A DNA stretch of 64,000 bases from Dermatemys mawii (lineage: Eukaryota; Chordata; Testudines; Dermatemydidae), in NCBI GenBank assembly GCA_007922305.1, contig ML677348.1, forward strand, positions 23,032,667 through 23,096,666. Direction: 5' to 3'. This document shows positions 36,480 through 46,299 of this stretch, piece by piece. How positions within the stretch are numbered: the stretch's first letter is position 1; every line of letters begins with the position of its first letter. The position numbers were made by a program, and so were the translations under genes. The notes beneath the pieces are model-generated. The model ran no database searches, was not told the DNA's origin, and was given only the letters and a program-made list of their open reading frames with translations.

Positions 36480-37268
36480 CAGAGGTGGGCAAACTATGGC
36501 CCGCGGGCCACATGTGGCTCGCCGGCCATTTTTATCTGGCCCCTGAAGCGCCGGGGAGCAGGGCTAGTGGCAGGGGAGCAGCAGGGAGCCGCGGGGCCCC
36601 GCGTTCCTGGCCCCAGATGCCGGGCGAAGCAGCTGGGAGCCGCGAGGCCCCGCGCTCCCGGCCTCAGATGCCGGGCGGAGCAGCGGGGAGCTGGGGGGGC
36701 CCCGCGCTTCTTGCCCCAGGTGCAGGGCTGAGCAGCAGGGAGCCACGGGGCCTTTCCTGCCCAGGGGATAGCCGAGCGCTGGGGCCCGCCCGGCTGAGCA
36801 CGGTAAGCAAGAACTGAGGAGGGGGGTGGCTCAGATAGTGAGGTCCTGGGGATGGTGGTTAGGGTGGGAGGGTCTTGGGGGAGTGCAGTCAGGGAACAAA
36901 GAGCAGGGGGGCTTAGATAGGATGGAGTCCCGGGGGTGGTGGTTAGGGTGGGTGGGTGTTGGGAGAGGGCATTCAGGGAAGAAAGAACAGGGGGGCTTAA
37001 TGTGGGGTCCCTGCAGGTGGTGGTCAGGGTGGGTGGGTCTCAGGAGGGGGCAGTAAGGGAACAAAAAGCAGGGGGGCTTAAATACGGGATGGAGCCCTGG
37101 GGGGTGGGTTGAGAGTTCTGAGGGGCACAGTCGGGGGCGGGAGGTGGGTGGGAGGTCAGATGGGGATGGGGCCAGGCTCTTTGGGGCGGCACAGCTTTCC
37201 CTACCCGGCCCTCCGCACAATTTTACACCCCAGTGTGGCCCTCTGGCCAAAAAGTTTGCCCACCCCTG
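36480..37268. mobile_element. Non-autonomous hAT transposon, GC-rich, second complete copy
   Basis: The element is 789 bp, with ends CAGAGGTGGGCAAAC and GTTTGCCCACCCCTG and the exact 8-bp duplication TTTTAATG (36472-36479 and 37269-37276). The interior is very GC-rich at 36490-36800 and G-rich with degenerate units near 36830-37170. It is the same family as 17117-17883 in inverse orientation: its right side (CTTTCCCTACCCGGCCCTCC, then GCACAATTTTA) is the reverse complement of the other copy's left side. No transposase is present; the open frames are compositional. Confidence 0.9.
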
Positions 37269-38539
37269 TTTTAATGGAACGATTACATAAAGAAACATAC
37301 CTAAGAGGATGTATTTAAACAGTGCTCTGTATATTTATTGCTGTACCTCGGAGGTGATACTTGTGAACAGAATTAGTAATGAATGGCTTTAAAAAGGTTG
37401 CAATCCAAACCCTGTTTAAATTAGATTCTCTTGTTTTTTGTTTTCTCTTGTAGAGAAAACTTTCTGCTGAGTAAGAATTTATGTCAGGTACTGAGAGATG
37501 GTTCTCCAAGTGAACTGGGGATTACTCAGAAAGAATTACACTGTGTTCTGGATGAAGAAAATTAATTAAATTAGAGTTGCAATTTGTCAGAAACTGGTAG
37601 TGGAATCATGGGTTTAAAAAGTTAGGGATGAAGATGAAATTAGGAGTTTTTGAACCTGTAGAAAAAAACCTGTTATTAATTAATGTAGTTCTGCTGTGAA
37701 TTTACTACCTTCTAGCATTTATTAAATTATTAGAAATATATATCTCCTAATTATGTAACTAGTAATGTTTCTGATGTTTTATACTGAAGGTTTATTTTCT
37801 GTTTGTGAAGAACCATCAGTTAGCAGGCCCTTACTGCTCATTGAGATCAGGGTGTGTTAAAATAGGTACTCAGTAAATGTAGGGGTGAGGGAGTAGGGTG
37901 ATTAAAGGGCTGAAACTGAGAGAAAGATGTTTATGTTTATGAACATCTTCTATGGTCCCCAACTGTGCTTAATAAAAACAAAAGAGGGGTGTTTTCATTT
38001 ATTGTAGGCTCAATAGCAAAATGGCACACACTGGCATGCTGCACAGAGATTAAAGTAAGAGCAAACGGGAAAGTAATTCTGCAAAACTGCTTTTTAAAAA
38101 ATGCATCTCAACTAAATATTTTTGTTCAATTCTGCTGACCTTTTATTCTGAAGTCATACTTGGATTAGGCAGCTGCTGCTGCGCACCATTTCTCTTAATT
38201 TTTCTGTCTGTTTTCTTACCCTAAATAGGATAAGATAATTTATTGGCTACTTTAGTATTGGGTCTTGCCTGAATGCTAAATTATGAGGGGTAAGATATGA
38301 TGATATCTACAAGGAAAAAAGAGAAGAATCTATTCATTTCAATATACCTTATGTTCAACATCAGCTAAATTTCCAGAGTTAACAAGCTAATATTATCCAC
38401 AAAATCACCTAGCTTCATGATGTTCCTTTAATGTGTAATTGGATTTTAAGACTATGCGTACTAACATTTACAGAAACGATTACAGGCTGTTCTCTATTGA
38501 GTATAATGTAACTTCAATAAACACTATGCTGTAGGGGTG

Positions 38540-38620
38540 AAATCGTTGTTCTGTTGAAGTCACTGGCAAAACTCCCATTGATTCCAATAGGATCAGGATT
38601 TCATCCTAGCTCAGAAGTCC
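38540..38620. repeat. Small inverted-repeat element with GTGAAATC / GATTTCAT ends
   Basis: GGGGTGAAATC on the left and GGATTTCATCCT on the right are inverted, about 80 bp apart, around AACTCCCATTGATTCCAATA. This looks like a fragment of an old amniote repeat; no flanking duplication is seen. Confidence 0.4.
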
Positions 38621-39014
38621 TCAACCCAGTGGTTTCTGAGCTGAATTGAGGCTATCTCAGAATTCTATAAAGAGCTCCTTTAAGGTCTACATATCTCGTG
38701 AGCTTCATTCATGAGAGTGAACTAAGTGCTGGCAGGTACATGTATGTGTACCACACTTAGAACTGGTAGGTGGCCCCTGCATCCGAGAGTGGGAGAGAGA
38801 AATATGAGACCCACGCTTCTTTCCTTCTCAATGGCCACAAGATAAGTGAAAGAGAATGAGGGCATGGTCTTGTGTGGATGCAAAGTCATAATACGCACAC
38901 ACAACACAATGCAAAAATCGGACATTGTGATGCTTTTATTTTGTGGATTTCTGAGAGCCTCTCAAATGCAAAGCATCTATCCAGCTAGTAGAGGTTAAAT
39001 CCAGCTGTTGTAGG

Positions 39015-39200
39015 TGACAGCATGGTTGAGTGACTAGGGGGTTGAACTAAGATTCCAGAGATCTGGAGTCTATTCCTAAATCTGCCACCGACCTGCTGAA
39101 TGACTGCAGGCAAGTCACTGAACCTCTCTGGGTCTTAGGTCCCCATCTTCTATGTAGTATGATTTGTGATCTAGCATAAACAGTCCTGTATAACATGTAA
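39015..39200 (+). mobile_element. MIR-like SINE fragment
   Basis: The core reads GTTGAACTAAGATTCCAGAG, then GCAGGCAAGTCACTGAACC and TCTCTGGGTCTTAGGTCCCC ahead of CATCTTCTATG, in the order of the MIR 5' half and core. The 3' tail is missing or decayed. Confidence 0.6.
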
Positions 39201-39771
39201 GAATTACTATTACTTATTTATTTCTTACAGATAGATTGTGTTACCTTACAAAGCAATTCAAAAATCTTGCCAGATCTCTGCATGTCATTGGCTGGTTTCA
39301 GTATTTTCACATATTCATTTCAAATGTCATTGGTTGAAATCTCTGCTTCCTTTTCCCCAGAACAGTAGACATTTATGCAGCAGAAGAGACATACTAATAA
39401 TTTAAAATATATGAAGGAAGTAAACACCAAGCATTGAGATAAATTATTCAGTAAATGGACAAAATCAGGGGAAAAAAATCATATGTAAGTCGAATTGTAA
39501 GGAAGTTTTATTTCACAGCTTAATGGACCTCACTGTAAGACTCTCTTAAGGAAGAGGTAGGAGAATCATCCCAGGAGATCTTCAATTATAAAAAAGTATT
39601 AGATGAAGTAAGAGAAAATATACTGTAGGGCGATATTTTGTGCTGGAAGAATTAGTGAGCAAGATGGTCTAGTAGATATCAACTCTAATTTGCATCCCAA
39701 TTCTTCTTTTAGTGATGGTGAGTAGTGCTCTTGCTGGTCTAATTGAAGTCAGTGAGAAGCCTTCATTTATT

Positions 39772-39872
39772 TAATGATACAGGGCCTGAATCTGTCACCA
39801 TTATTTAAAATGGGTAATTTACTCATGAGTAAATTACTCATTTTAAATAATGATTCAGGCCCTGTATCATTA
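39772..39872. repeat. 101-bp near-perfect palindrome
   Basis: The left arm (TAATGATACAGGGCCTGAAT ... ATTATTTAAAATGGGTAATT) is mirrored by the right arm (AATTACTCATTTTAAATAAT ... ATTCAGGCCCTGTATCATTA) about the centre ACTCATGAGT. The only clear break is an unpaired TGTCACC-like heptamer in the left arm. The word ACTCATGAGTA links it to the repeats at 15640 and 22995. It could form a long cruciform or RNA hairpin. Confidence 0.9.
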
Positions 39873-39924
39873 TAATACTTGGCTTGGTCTGGTTTGGTTG
39901 TTGAGTTTTTATTTTATATAACCA

Positions 39925-40125
39925 CACAAAAACATAAGAGTGGCCGTACTGGGTCAGACCTATGGTACATCTACCCCAGTATCCTGTCTTCCAACGGTAG
40001 CCAGGGCCAGATGCTTCAAAGGCAATGAAAAGAACAGGGCCACTATCAAGTGAGCCATCCTCTGTTGTCCAGACTCAACATCTGACAATCACAGAATCTA
40101 ACTGTCTAGTCCAGGAGCTAAATGT
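39925..40125 (-). mobile_element. CR1 LINE 3'-end fragment
   Basis: AACATAAGAGTGGCCGTACT, then GGGTCAGACC, CCAGTATCCTGTCTTCCAAC and GGTAGCCAGGGCCAGATGC match the reptile CR1 tail also seen at 59380. The copy is short, 5'-truncated and on the minus strand. Confidence 0.75.
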
Positions 40126-40800
40126 CTAATGTATTTACAATGCTTCTCCATTCTTTATTTCTTGATAACCAAAGAGTACAGTCAATATCCAGTGACAGGT
40201 GCAAGTAGAGGAACTAAGTGTAGAGGGGATCTGTGTCACTGGAAGAATTTGAGTGGCTGTATTGATCTGCAGATCTAGGCCCTGTGTCAAGACCCGCAGA
40301 ATGCAGAATTGTTTATTGTGGAAGAATGTGGTGTTATTTGTCCAGCTTGAGGTCTTCGGGAATTTGGACGAACCTTTAACTGCACAAGACTAAAATCCAA
40401 TCAGTGTGGCCACAAAACGCAGGTGTTCCCTGGTGTAACAGAAACATCACTCTATAGCCACCCACATTAAATCCCTTACACAGTTTAATACCTCTAGCAC
40501 CTCACATACACAGCCCCCTTCCCATTTCTTTAGTGCATGTGAAAATTCAGGCCACTTTTTTTTTCAAGGAAGAGAACTATTATAATCACTAGAAAGCAGG
40601 CTTTGGATGACAGTTTATGGAGCTTCATAGGATAGCATCAGCTCCCCAAATCTGATGGAACAAGAGACCCAAAAGTGTTACCCAATATGATACAGTGTGA
40701 GCACAATTGATGAGGATTTTAATGTGGCGTAGCGTAGAAATTGTATCCTTCCTGAGATATTTATATCTGTAATTTAAAACCCGTGGTTTGACTGTTCTAG

Positions 40801-41013
40801 ATGACAGCAAATTTTCAGAGGCCATCACAGTGCTGCTTACTTGGATTGAGCGAGGCGAAGTGAATCGTCGCTCCGCAAATCAATTCTATTCAATGGTGCA
40901 GTCAGCAAATAGCCATGTTCGCCGACTTATGAATGAGAAAGCCACTCATGAGCAAGAAATGGAACAAGCCAAGGAGAGTTTTAAAAATGCCTTAACAGGG
41001 ATCCTCACTCAAT
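40801..41013 (+). CDS. ENOX1: ENOX1 internal exon: conserved middle region
   Basis: The exon is 213 nt, phase 1 at both ends, with acceptor TTCTAG and donor GTAAGT. It encodes about 70 residues from DSKFSEAITVLLTWIERGE through NRRSANQFYSMVQSANSH and VRRLMNEKATHEQEMEQAKE to NALTGILTQ. The end is rich in E, K, Q and A and is probably helical. The residues match ENOX1 rather than ENOX2 (AITVLL, MVQSANSH, ESFKNALTGILTQ). The surrounding introns are the two longest here, 18.2 and 16.9 kb. Confidence 0.97.
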
Positions 41014-42929
41014 GTAAGTAACTCTTTTTGTCCAGTTTTTTGTTGTGATTGTGGTAGTGGTGATGTGTTTTGTGTGTTCGGGGGTAAGTAGTTATGATAA
41101 AGTCACCTTCTACTTCATGTCCTATTTCATACGCTATAGCAATTTGGAGGAACAAGGACCATTCCTAAGAACTTATTTCTCAAGGTGAGCAAAGTTTCAG
41201 TAGTTTTTCCATTAGTAGACTGAGACATACTATAGGATCCATAATGTTTCAGGAAACTGACCAGACAAAAGTATCCCTAGTATGGAACAGAGAAAGATCA
41301 TGCTTTACCTGAAATGCAGTGATCTCTTATCTGTGCGCTGTAGAGATAAGGAATGCTAGTTATCTTTGATACCTACAGAACAGAGAACAATTAGAGTATA
41401 TTTTTGGATTGAGGTTAGGTAAAAATAAGTTATAGACATGAACACCTTTCAGGATGTTTATAAATAGTGTACCAAAGCCACCGCCACAGCAAAAGAACTC
41501 TCTGTACCACTGTTGGTAGCACAAGTGCTCTGTTGACATTCTGCCAGCATTTAGTTGGCAGGTAAAGTGTCTAAAATATTTAGTGCTGGCAATTTTTTCC
41601 TGTACAGATATATAATCAATCAACTCACCTTAATGGGGTTCCCTCATAAAACAATAATCAGGATAATTGCCTAGGGCTCTTTAAAACAATTGTACTTCAT
41701 TTATGCAGGATTATAATATGTATAATGCATCCCTCCAGTCTTCATTTTTGATTCATTCTGACCATCTGCACCCAGTCCACATGGAAAAAGGCTAAATTCC
41801 AACTACCCCAAGTTCCTTAATTAATGGATATGATTACAGTCACAAAGATACATCCTGCTTAAGCGTACAACACAAAAAAAATTAAGAAACTTTTGCAGTC
41901 TGAGACCAATATGCATGTTTCACTTTTATGTTTTAATTACACCTTCAGTATTTACAACTACATTAACTACATGTAGTATAAACACTGAGGGATCATGCTC
42001 AAAGATGGAGTTATTATCTGAGGATGTGTGTGCAGTGGGTGAGTTTTCAAGATCAGTTAATACCCAGGATAGTTTGAATAGGCAGGTCATATTACATCTC
42101 AGTGACTGAAAAATAATGTGTGAGGAAAAGGAAAGTGAGCACCACCACAGCCATGTTGTTCTGATCACACCAGGTTTCCAAAACTTACATGTACAACAGC
42201 CAGTTCTAGTATTTAAAAATACCTTAGTCAGCAGGGTTAAGAAATCATCTATTGTCAGCAGTCTGCACCTTAGTTAAATCCATCTAAATAATCCTGTTCA
42301 TCATCAACTATTGTGAAATATCTGTCACTGGAAAACTGAGAGCCTTATAGTTTCAGGCTATGTCTACACTACAAACTTTGGTCGATGCAAATTGTGTCAG
42401 CATAAAGCCCCCGCAATTAGTATATCACTTGTGTGCATGCATATTTGGCTCCCTGTGTTGACAGTGCATGTACTCACCAGCAGTGCTTATATCAATGCAC
42501 AGTGCAGTGCACCATAGGTTGATAGCCCAGTGTGCAACCCCCCGCCCTCCATCATTCAGTGCACTGTCTTTTGGGAAGTTTTGACTATGCACGGTGGTGC
42601 AAAAATGGGTCGTGAAGTGGTTACTGGGACAAAGGAGTCAACTTCTCAGTGTGCAACTGTCTCCATCACATAATATCATCTATATCCCATAATTTCCATG
42701 CCTCTTTTCAAAATCCCCCAAACCCATGCAGCCCTCCTCACTGTCCACTATCTCTGACAGAAGCATGGAGCCTGCACAGCTCTGCACTATTGTTGTAGAA
42801 CCCTAAAAGAACTGAATCAGCAGGAAACATGACAGTTTTTGGAGGACAGATTGCTGTAGGACATAGCAAGAACCAGCTCAAGATTGCTGATGATGGAGCA
42901 GCTGCAGATGGTGAAGTGTCGCTTATGGT

Positions 42930-43500
42930 CCTGAGAAATGAGCACTGACTGGTGGGATCACATTGTAATCCAGGTTTGAGATGATGAGCAGTGGCTGCAG
43001 AACTTTCAGATGCACAAGGACACATTTCTGAATCTGTGGGCTGAGCTTGTCCCAGCCCCCCAGCTCAGGGACAACAGAATGAGAACTGCTCTGACAGTGG
43101 ATCACTGACAATGCTTCACCAGTTTCATTATGGGCTGGTCCGGGAAGGTGAATGACACATCTTTAAGAACACAGGGCAGTTCAGAAAGCTACAAGCAGGG
43201 ACTTTCTTTGCTGACTGGTAGATTACCACTGGTGATATTGAAATGCCAATAGTGATCCTGGGGGACCCAGCCTACCCCCAGTTTTCCTGAAGCTATACAC
43301 TGGCCACCTCGACAGCTTAAAGGAGTGATTCAACTAGCAGCTCAGCAGATGCAGAATGACAATTAAATGTGCTTTTGGTAGCTTGGAGGTAGGTTGGATC
43401 TCAGTGAGAAAAATATCCCACTGTTATAGCAGCCTGCTGTGTCCTGCAGAATAGCTGTGAAGCAAAGAGGGGAAAAATTTCCCCTGGGATCGAGTGCAGA
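42930..43500 (+). pseudogene. Harbinger transposase pseudogene
   Basis: The + strand gives, in shifting frames, WWDHIVIQV-stop-DDEQWLQNF, RMRTALTVDH-stop, GWSGKVND, FRKLQAGTFFADW, EMPIVILGDPAYP, CRMTIKCAFGSLE and CCVLQNSCEAKRG. These are the conserved blocks of Harbinger (HARBI1-like, DDE) transposases. The block with the first catalytic Asp (the GAIDGTH region), which belongs between the TALTV and GWSGK blocks, is deleted. The second Asp (LGDPAYP) remains. The catalytic Glu that normally precedes CAFG is Lys here. Several stops and frameshifts are present. Confidence 0.85.
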
Positions 43501-43923
43501 GGTGGAGTGGCTGTCTGCTGAGCTGGAACAGCCAGATACAAGTGCTATTAAAAGAGCTTAACATGACACTATATGGCTCAGGGAGGCTTTGGAAGAGCAG
43601 TTTAACAGTGAGCTGCAGTAATGCATTGTAGTATACTGTGCTCTACCTAGCCCTGCTATTTTGGGGGCCTGTTAGTAACCTCTCTTCATTGTACCTTACC
43701 TCTTCTAGTACTAGTAAACTAAGGAAAAGTCGTTAGCTGCATCCTGTTAAGTTATGGGTGTCATCTCTGCAGTGCGAAATACATTCTCACACTTATCCGA
43801 TGATCCTTCCCCTTCATTGGGCTTCACTCCCAGGACTCACTGGACTGTGGTGGAGTCATAAATGAGTCCTGGCTCGTGGCATAGCTGGGCCTCAGTCACA
43901 TGTCTCTCAACCTCTTCCACCTC

Positions 43924-44381
43924 CTACTCATCCTCACTGTTCAAGCCAGGGGTCTGCGGCTTGGGCTCCTCAGAGGTATCCAGGATGGTCTGCAGAGTGG
44001 TGGGGGGTCGCCGCTGAATATGGCAAGTGGCTCTTTGTGAAAGCACCTGGTCTGAGGCTTGGCACTGGATTGACTGTTGGACTCCCTGGCCTAGTAGTGT
44101 GCCTGCTGCAGTTCCTTCACTTTCCCGCGGCACTGCTGTTGGTCCCTGTTGTACCCCTTCTCCTGCATCCCCCATGAAATCTGCTGTTGGATGTCAGCAT
44201 TTCTGTGGCTGGTCCATAGCTGTGTCTGCACAGCCTCTTCTCCCCATAAGCCCAGGAGATCCAATATCTCCTGTCTACTCCATGTCTGGAGCAGTTGGCT
44301 GGCATGGTCAGCTGGGCAGCTGCACGCCATAATGGAGAGCAGTGGATGTACTTGCCATGCTGGACAATAAGGAGAAGGCAT
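43924..44381 (-). pseudogene. Harbinger Myb/SANT-like protein pseudogene
   Basis: Two overlapping minus-strand frames together cover a trihelix/SANT-like DNA-binding domain (TWSRQEILDLLGLWGEEAVQ, then LWTSHRNADIQQQISWGMQE and CRGKVKELQQAHY, 44091-44330) and an acidic C-terminal part (TILDTSEEPKPQTPGLNSED, 43930-43990). In the family this protein binds the transposon ends and brings the transposase to the nucleus. A frameshift separates the halves near 44090-44170. Confidence 0.75.
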
Positions 44382-45271
44382 TTCAAAAATTCACAGGGCT
44401 GCTGGGCAGTGGAATTCACAATTATGACTATGGTGGTCTGTGTCAGGCACAGTGACAGCTGCTGGACAATTGTAGTGTAAACCAGGCCTCAGATGAGACT
44501 CATATTACTATTGGGTTAGTTCCTGCCATGTACAGAATTGTGATATTTCCTTAAAAGCTAAACTGGCCATGGTGCGGGTAAATTTGTCAAAGCATGAGGC
44601 TTACAGAAGGTTGACAAACTCTCAGCAGTATCTGGAAGAAAGGTAGCCCCTGACTGGACTGTCATTTGACGGCAAGGACAATGAAAAGACATACTTGGCT
44701 AAAGGTGTCACAATCTATGTATGTTTATAAATACCAAATGTATGAGCTTTCCAGATGCTCCAAGTTGTTGTTTTATCAATGTTGTAAATATTCCCCATTA
44801 ATTTCATTAACATGTCTTCTTAAAATTCTCTGCAAACTCTTTATGACCAGATGGACAACGCTTCACTTTTCACATATATATAGTAAGTCCGAGAGTGCTA
44901 AACAAGGAATTGTGAAACAGGCTTCTCCTTTCAAGAAACTTGCATATCTCATAGTTGATTTAAGGAATATTCTCTGTCTCATTTACGTCATTCCCATGCA
45001 CATAAAATTATGTATGTGTGCATACATATCAGCATAACACTCTTTGTAAACAAAAATCTGAAATTAAACTTGATACCATCAAATAACATAGCTTTCCAGA
45101 ATTAGATGTGCTGTCTAGTAAGTTATGTGGAGCCAGTGAAAAGCATTTTAGCCATGCTATACTCTTATTTAAAAAAATGTTTTCTAGCTTTCTACAGTGA
45201 AATGCTAAAATACAGCAGCTTACGCTATGTGATACCGTGGTGTTATGGACAACTGATATCAGCATTACAAT

Positions 45272-45435
45272 ACAGGAACTCCTCACTTAACGTTTTAGTT
45301 ATGTTCCTGAAAAACGTGACTTTAAGTGAAATGATGTTAAGTGAATCCAATTTCCCCATAAGAATGAATGTAAATGGGCGTGCGGGGTAGGTTCCAGGGA
45401 AATACCCTAGAAGGGTAATCAGCAAAATAGAGTGT
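45272..45435. mobile_element. DNA-transposon-type repeat (TTAACG / TTAAGTGAA family)
   Basis: TACAGGAACTCCTCACTTAA, then TTATGTTCCTGAAAAACGTG, CTTTAAGTGAAATGATG and TAAGTGAATCCAATTTCCCC belong to a widespread reptile repeat that resembles mammalian DNA-transposon fossils. The far terminus is not clear. Class is inferred from resemblance only. Confidence 0.5.
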
Positions 45436-45474
45436 AGTATAGCTGTCACATCACCAATTTACCGGTCATGTTAA

Positions 45475-45610
45475 AGTTCTATGGGTGATCTTAGTCTGTT
45501 TATTAGAGAGACAAGGTGAGTGAGGTAATATCTTTCATTGGAGTGACTTCTGTTGGTGAGAGACAAGATTTAAAGATACACAGAGCTCTTATTCAAGTCT
45601 CGGAAAGGTA
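45475..45610 (-). repeat. Interspersed repeat tail (GACAAGGTGAGTGAGGTAAT family)
   Basis: The + strand reads GAGAGACAAGGTGAGTGAGG, then TAATATCTTTCATTGGAGTG, TTCTGTTGGTGAGAGACAAG and CAGAGCTCTTATTCAAGTCT. It is a common reptile repeat; I suspect a second Penelope family end because the minus strand has the layout C-T-G-A-x-x-A, hairpin around GAGCTC, then a decayed GAAA position. This is speculative. Confidence 0.4.
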
Positions 45611-45639
45611 ATAAGGATCAGGGCCATTCCTACCCATAC

Positions 45640-45900
45640 ACAAAGTACACAGTTGTGTAAAGCACCAGGAAATTTGGGGCATCAAATTCCCTGGTGCCCT
45701 GTGCTGCTGTGTGCTGCTCCAGCCCTGCTCTGCCTCTTCCTCGTGGCTCCTGCTCCAGCTCCACCCCAGTCCTGCCTCTTCCCACCCCTGCTCCACCCCA
45801 GCTCCACCCCTACTCCACCCCTTCCCCAAATGCCCTGCTCCTGCTCTGCCCCAACCCCACCCCCACTCCTCTGAGGACTGCAACAGGGCCAGGCCTGCGC
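45640..45900. repeat. C-rich degenerate repeat (CTGCTCCACCCC-like units)
   Basis: The block has units such as CTCCACCCCAGTCCTGCCTC and CTACTCCACCCCTTCCCC. A short palindrome CACCAGGAAATTTG / CAAATTCCCTGGTG sits at its left edge (45663-45698). The open frames here are compositional. Confidence 0.65.
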
Positions 45901-45966
45901 TCGTTCTTCCCCATCTCTCCATAGGCAATACCAGTATTTACTACAAAGAGTGGCTAATCATATCCA

Positions 45967-46295
45967 GATATAGACTCATAGAATCATGGGACTGGATGGG
46001 ACCTTGAGAGGTCATCTGGTCCAGTCCCTTGCATTCATGGCAGGGCTATGTATTATGTAGACCATTCCGGACAGGTGTTTGTCTAACCTGCTCTTAATAA
46101 TCTCCAGTAATGGGCATTCCACAATCTCCCTGGGCAATTTATTCCAGTGCTTAACTACCCTGACAGTTAGAAATTTTTTTCTAATTTCCAACCTAAATCT
46201 CTCTTGCTGCAATTTAAGCCCCTTGCTTCTTGTCCTATCCTTGGAGGTAAAGAAAAACAATTTTTCTCTCTCCTCCTTGTAACAACCTTTTATCC
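45967..46295 (-). mobile_element. CR1 LINE relic (ORF2 C-terminus)
   Basis: Minus-strand translation gives CYKEEREKLFFFTSKDRTRS, KGLKLQQERFRLEIRKKF, RVVKHWNKLPREIVECPLLE and IIKSRLDKHLSGMV, the usual CR1 ORF2 ending, in one open frame, followed by the 3' UTR (GACTCATAGAATCATGGGAC on +). It abuts the DIRS relic. Confidence 0.88.
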
Positions 46296-46299
46296 CTGG

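Larger units (their letters stand above)
22602..40800 (+). other. ENOX1 intron, 18199 bp, rich in insertions
   Basis: The intron begins GTAATG and ends TGTTCTAG. It carries the densest set of insertions in the window: solo LTR, CTTT microsatellite, CR1 pieces, a nested Penelope copy, a Charlie-like hAT, a truncated MITE, a 400-N gap, two Penelope palindromes, an LTR-like repeat, a GC-rich hAT, a MIR-like SINE and a 101-bp palindrome, all listed separately. I recognise nothing in 23100-25930, 26590-26985, 27330-28640, 29735-31000, 31730-34015, 35975-36480, 37270-38540, 39200-39770 or 40130-40800. No open frame in these stretches looks like a gene. Confidence 0.9.
42356..44488. mobile_element. 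PIF/Harbinger DNA transposon relic with two convergent genes
   Basis: The 2133-bp element has inverted ends (GGCTATGTCTACACTACAAA on the left; the reverse of the right end reads GGCCTGGTTTACACTACAAT). A 3-bp repeat TCA lies on each side (42353-42355 and 44489-44491), fitting Harbinger's three-base duplication. Inside are a broken Harbinger-type transposase on the + strand and a Myb/SANT-like gene on the - strand, pointing towards each other. This is the standard Harbinger gene pair. Both are decayed, so the element is dead. Confidence 0.85.

Noticed and set aside
36377..37298. Open frames of 146 and 155 residues
   Set aside because: Same reason: the second GC-rich hAT copy, with low-complexity translations rich in Pro, Gly, Ala and Arg.
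44027..44332. 101-residue + strand frame
   Set aside because: It is the shadow of the Myb/SANT-like minus-strand pseudogene of the Harbinger relic.
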